Source of the DNA: Caldatribacterium sp964426875
GTDB lineage: Bacteria; Atribacterota; Atribacteria; Atribacterales; Caldatribacteriaceae
DNA: 52,565 bases
NCBI GenBank assembly: GCA_964426875.1
Contig: CAYRSB010000013.1
Span: 1 to 52,565 of the forward strand
Direction of reading: 5' to 3'
The notes beneath the pieces are model-generated. The model worked only from the letters and a program-made list of their open reading frames with translations. It searched no databases and was not told the DNA's origin. Shown here one piece after another: positions 49,672 through 52,565 of this stretch. The translations under genes and the position numbers were made by a program. Positions within the stretch are counted from its first letter, which is position 1. Each line of letters starts with the position of its first letter.

Positions 49672-50769
49672 ATGAGGGTGGAAGAGCTCTACCAAAGGGG
49701 AGAAGAGTTGCGGATGGCCTCTCGGTTTCGGGAGGCAGCAGAGTCCTTCCGAGAGGCCCTTGAGGTTGTACCTCCTGGGGATTCTTCCTGGCGCCTTCCT
49801 ATTCTTGGGCGCCTTGGAGACTGTCTCCGAATGGTGGGGGATTTTGAGGAAGCCGAGAAGTTCTATGGAGAGGCTATTGCCTTGGCAGAGGAGCTTGGAG
49901 ATGACCTGGAGGAAGCCGATGCCCTGATGGGGCTTGGGCTTGCAAAGCGGGGGCTTGGGGAGCTGAAGTCGGCCCAAAGGCATATTGAAGAAGCGAGAAG
50001 AATCTATGAGGAGTACGACGATCCCGAGGGGGAGGGTTTTTGCCTTTGGTCTTTGGGTGGATTGTGGCGGGCACAGGGAGAGCTCCAAAAAGCCAGGGCA
50101 GCCTTTGAGGAGGCCCTTTTCTTTTTTGAACAACTTGAAGACCCCCGGGGTATGGGGTACTGCCACTGTGGTTTGGGAGGAGTATCCCGGGTCGTGGGAC
50201 AGTATGACGCTTCTTTTTCCCATTACACCACGGCGAATACCCTCTTTCGGGAAATTAAAGATGTTTTCGGACAGGCCTACTCCTTCTGTGGCATGGGCAA
50301 TGCCCATCGGATGATGGAACATTTTCAAGAGGCTCTGGAGTTTTTCTCTCTGGCCTCTTCTCTCTACCAGGAGATAGGCGATGAGGTATCGTATGCATGG
50401 ACTCTCTGGTCTTTGGGCACGACTTTCAAGGTCCTTTGGGACTTTCAAAAAGCCGAGGAAGAACTCGAAAAAGCCCACTCTCTCTTCACCAAAACCAAGG
50501 ACAGTCGGGGGATGGTGTACTACCTTCTTACCCTTGCTGAAATCCGCAAACTCCAGGGTAGGGAGGAAGAATCCCTTGTCCTTCTTCACAAAGCCGAGGA
50601 GATTCTCCAGGGAAAACCTTTCAAGCTTGAGGAGTGTCACTTCCGACTCTATCGGTGGCTCATAACCGGGGGTAGCCCCGAGGAACTTTCAGAAATCCGG
50701 AAATCCTATCGTAAATTGGGTGCCGCCTTTTTGCCTCCCGATCCCTCCCTGCCCCTAAACCTTCCGTAG
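49672..50769 (+). CDS. TPR-repeat protein
   Basis: The 365 residues are almost entirely tetratricopeptide repeats of about 40 residues, beginning VEELYQRGEELRMASRFREA. Typical repeat units are LGRLGDCLRMVGDFEEAEKF, LMGLGLAKRGLGELKSAQRH, LWSLGGLWRAQGELQKARAA and LWSLGTTFKVLWDFQKAEEE, roughly eight in all. TPR stacks bind partner proteins; this one has no other domain, no signal peptide and no membrane segment, so it is probably a cytoplasmic scaffold. The ATG at 49672 fits a leaderless message. A TTG at 49654 is in frame but would place the -10 inside the gene. Confidence 0.88.
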   Translation: MRVEELYQRGEELRMASRFREAAESFREALEVVPPGDSSWRLPILGRLGDCLRMVGDFEEAEKFYGEAIALAEELGDDLEEADALMGLGLAKRGLGELKSAQRHIEEARRIYEEYDDPEGEGFCLWSLGGLWRAQGELQKARAAFEEALFFFEQLEDPRGMGYCHCGLGGVSRVVGQYDASFSHYTTANTLFREIKDVFGQAYSFCGMGNAHRMMEHFQEALEFFSLASSLYQEIGDEVSYAWTLWSLGTTFKVLWDFQKAEEELEKAHSLFTKTKDSRGMVYYLLTLAEIRKLQGREEESLVLLHKAEEILQGKPFKLEECHFRLYRWLITGGSPEELSEIRKSYRKLGAAFLPPDPSLPLNLP

Positions 50770-50905
50770 TGTGTTTCTCTGGCGCTTGTGGAATTGTAGC
50801 ATTGTAAAACAGTTCACGACGAGGAATGCGACTTGTGCAGAGTTATTTTGGAATTATGAGGGACTGATGCCCTCAAAATAGATAGACAGTAGGAGTAAAG
50901 GTTGG
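50770..50905. other. short non-coding stretch after the TPR gene
   Basis: An AT-rich 136-bp stretch separates the TPR gene from the decayed region. No gene, clear hairpin or promoter was recognised. The missing first half of the following pseudogene is not here, so a deletion must have removed it. Confidence 0.4.
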
Positions 50906-51559
50906 GTGCCTGAAGGAGCGAGAGTGCAGATACCGGGGAGCAAAGGAAGTAAACTTTTCCGATTTGCCTTTTGGTGTCTCTTCACCTTCTTGGCCACCGC
51001 GCTGGCTCGCCGGATCCGCTGGTCCTGGCTTTCACTAACTAACGGGCAATTCATACTCTTCCGGTGCTCCGCCTACGAGGTGATCGGGGGTCACGAGGTG
51101 GTACGCACCAATCCGGTGGATGACATTGCCTTGGGTTGACGAATAAAGCGCGTGGGTCTGTGCTGGTGGATCGTGGATGCCGGGGAGTTTGTTTCCTGCC
51201 GGATGTACCCCGGATTTTGGGCAGCAGTGGAAGGATTCACCAAGGGCCTTTTCGCTGTCTTTGGCTTTCGTCTGGTAGAATACTTTTTGTTTGGGCCTTT
51301 ATGGGGTTAGTCACGTGGGAGCCTTTGATAGTTTTGGGAATTCGTTTTCTTGGGTCTTTCTTCCTCTTTTGCTGTTTGGCCTGTGACCCTGGTGATATTG
51401 GAGATGGTTGCTCTCTGGGGAATCGGAATGGCCCGCCTGCGATTTCCTCTTTACCCGGTTAACTTGGTTGCTTTCATCTTCGTGGCATTTCGTTCTTTTG
51501 CACTATCACCGACCGTAACGCCTGGGAGGGTCATCCACCCCGCCAGCAGATACGGCTGA
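50906..51559 (+). pseudogene. remnant of a family-2 glycosyltransferase (C-terminal half)
   Basis: One frame reads like the membrane-proximal half of a GT2 enzyme: LTNGQFILFRCSAYEVIGGH, EVVRTNPVDDIALG, then a TGA at 51137, then RIKRVGLCWWIVDAGEFVSC, RMYPGFWAAVEGFTKGLFAV and FGFRLVEYFLFGPLWG. Further stops come at 51308, 51326 and 51329. The frame resumes with LVILEMVALWGIGMARLRFP and the typical end GRVIHPASRYG. The N-terminal catalytic half with the DxD motif is absent. Several in-frame stops and the truncation show a decayed gene. Relatives act in lipid or carotenoid glycosylation. Confidence 0.78.
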
Positions 51560-51667
51560 TATAGGAAGAGTTACGGCGTTTTGGTCTGAACTGGTCCCTT
51601 TCTGCAAGGAAGATGTTTGGGGGTGTTGTTCATTCTCCCCCGGATTTGGGAAGAGGCGAGGCATAGG

Positions 51668-52233
51668 ATGTGTATCGGTTACCCCTGCATCAACCTGAGC
51701 CTCTCCTGTTGCCCCGACCGCGCCTTCCGGCTGGTTTCTCTCTTAGGACCGTTTACGGGAGACGGTTGCCGAAAATCTGGCCTGCCTGGGGAAAATCATC
51801 CATTGGGATGCCAGGCGAGGGCTTCTTTTTTTGCGCATTGCCTCTTGTCTTGTTCCCTTTGTCTCTCATCCGAAGAACCGCTGCCCCTAGAAGGAAGAAT
51901 TTGCGAGAGACCCGAACCAAGTTGGTGTGCTTATTTGCCATGATGGGGTGCGCGTTTCCATGCATCCAGGTCTTCCGCTACTTGGACCCAACAATTCAGA
52001 ACTGGCTGGCGGTGGAGAATGACGAACGACTCTACAACCTGGATGACTGTCTGTGGGTAAGCGAGGTTTTGGAGATACCGGTGGTGTTAGACATCTCCCA
52101 TCAGCGGCTGAATCCTGACAACCATTCTCTTCTGGAGGCGGTCTCGGAAACCTGGGCAGAAACAGACGGCATCTCCATTGTGGATTACTCTTCTCTTCTA
52201 CTCGATGGATTGAATGCCTGGAAAGATAGGTAA
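51668..52233 (+). pseudogene. uvsE: remnant of UV-damage endonuclease uvsE (UvdE family)
   Basis: UvsE nicks DNA at UV photoproducts. Its parts lie in three frames. MCIGYPCINLSLSCCPDRAF is the N-terminus. After a frameshift near 51750 comes ETVAENLACLGKIIHWDARR, GLLFLRIASCLVPFVSHPKN and, after an in-frame TAG, VGVLICHDGVRVSMHPG. The third frame gives AVENDERLYNLDDCLWVSEV, LEIPVVLDISHQRLNPDNHS and the tail. About 70 residues that should lie between the SMHPG strand and the ENDERLY strand are missing, so there is a deletion of around 200 bp as well as the frameshifts. The metal-binding part would be incomplete and the product inactive. Confidence 0.85.
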
Positions 52234-52278
52234 TTTCTGGGTTTCTGTCTGTTTAGGGTTGAAGGAGAAGGCGCGAAG

Positions 52279-52563
52279 ATGAGGAGAAAGTTTTCAAGAA
52301 TCCGCGCTGTCGGGAGTGGCGAAAGTCTGGATCTTTCACGTTTTGCTCTTCCCAGTTTAGAAGGAGCTGCCAATGGGATCTTCCCGGATCTTGCCAAAGG
52401 TACCTGGTCCTTTCTGAAACCAACAAGAAGCCGGGAGAGAAAACTCTGGGGATTTGCAGAAGCCGAGGTAGGGGCTACCACGTTGATCGGACACACCCAG
52501 TGGATACTAAGTTTTTGCGATCGTTTTCAGAGAAAATTCTGTCATGGTTGCACCAAAAAATGA
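52279..52563 (+). CDS. unrecognised open frame at the window end, doubtful
   Basis: An ATG frame of 94 codons follows the decayed uvsE. The protein (starting MRRKFSRIRAVGSGESLDLS) resembles no family I know. GAAGGAGAAGG lies a few bases before the ATG. Since the preceding 1.3 kb is decayed, this may be another remnant. It ends 2 nt before the window edge. Confidence 0.25.
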   Translation: MRRKFSRIRAVGSGESLDLSRFALPSLEGAANGIFPDLAKGTWSFLKPTRSRERKLWGFAEAEVGATTLIGHTQWILSFCDRFQRKFCHGCTKK

Positions 52564-52565
52564 GG

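Noticed and set aside
52279..52563. Confident assignment of the last open frame to a repair protein
   Set aside because: A faint resemblance to repeats in DNA-repair proteins was not convincing, and the neighbouring DNA is decayed.
1..52565. CRISPR arrays, tRNA or rRNA genes, insertion sequences
   Set aside because: No regularly spaced direct repeats, no tRNA-like cloverleaf or CCA end noticed, no rRNA sequence and no transposase. The tRNA check was by eye only, so a missed one is possible.

Overview
The window looks like a piece of chromosome from a fermentative anaerobic bacterium. GC content is middling, GTG and TTG starts are common, and strong Shine-Dalgarno and sigma-70 promoter signals are present. 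A bacterial microcompartment (BMC) locus of the sugar-phosphate-utilising type (deoxyribose-phosphate aldolase, RpiB-like isomerase, CoA-acylating aldehyde dehydrogenase, PduL) sits near an Rnf complex, a TM1266-type regulator, a TM287/TM288-like ABC exporter and an Mre11-Rad50-NurA-HerA operon. That combination fits the candidate phylum Atribacterota (OP9/JS1) best, probably a thermophilic member. This assignment is inference from gene content; no rRNA or universal marker gene was found.

Layout. (1) 75-7186: one plus-strand BMC operon with one hexameric shell protein, four EutN/CcmL pentamers, a PduT-like Fe-S trimer, a PduS-like Fe-S flavoprotein, aldehyde dehydrogenase, RpiB, DeoC and PduL, closed by a perfect 26-bp palindromic terminator. 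(2) 7207-22600: a catabolic and uptake region with two tandem-ABM-domain proteins (one exported, one cytoplasmic) that share a 289-bp identical inverted segment, glycerol kinase, two zinc alcohol/polyol dehydrogenases, a short-chain dehydrogenase, a FucI-like sugar isomerase, a five-gene LIV-type ABC importer and two paralogous DeoR-family repressors. (3) 22712-28099: a MarR-controlled heterodimeric ABC exporter and an intracellular GH5-like glycosidase. (4) 28371-29170: a broken FkbM methyltransferase gene. (5) 29198-38328: mre11-rad50-nurA-herA, then yjbQ and a GH1 beta-glycosidase. (6) 38393-48878, minus strand: a compact ten-to-twelve-gene run reading uroD-like, KtrB-like K+ transporter, biotin carboxylase, rnfCDGEAB, FGGY kinase, TM1266-like regulator. 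(7) 48988-50769: an exported protein and a TPR protein on an apparently leaderless message. (8) 50906-52233: two decayed genes, a family-2 glycosyltransferase and UV-damage endonuclease uvsE.

How the parts may work together (inference). Sugars or polyols enter through the ABC importer or come from intracellular glycosidases, and are oxidised, isomerised and phosphorylated by the 8-16 kb enzymes. A (deoxy)pentose phosphate enters the BMC, DeoC releases an aldehyde, and the dehydrogenase and PduL turn it into acyl-CoA and acyl phosphate. No alcohol dehydrogenase, B12 enzyme or glycyl-radical enzyme is encoded with the shell, so the PduS-PduT pair is the obvious route for reoxidising lumenal NADH. 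The Rnf complex would link ferredoxin and NADH to an ion gradient at the membrane.
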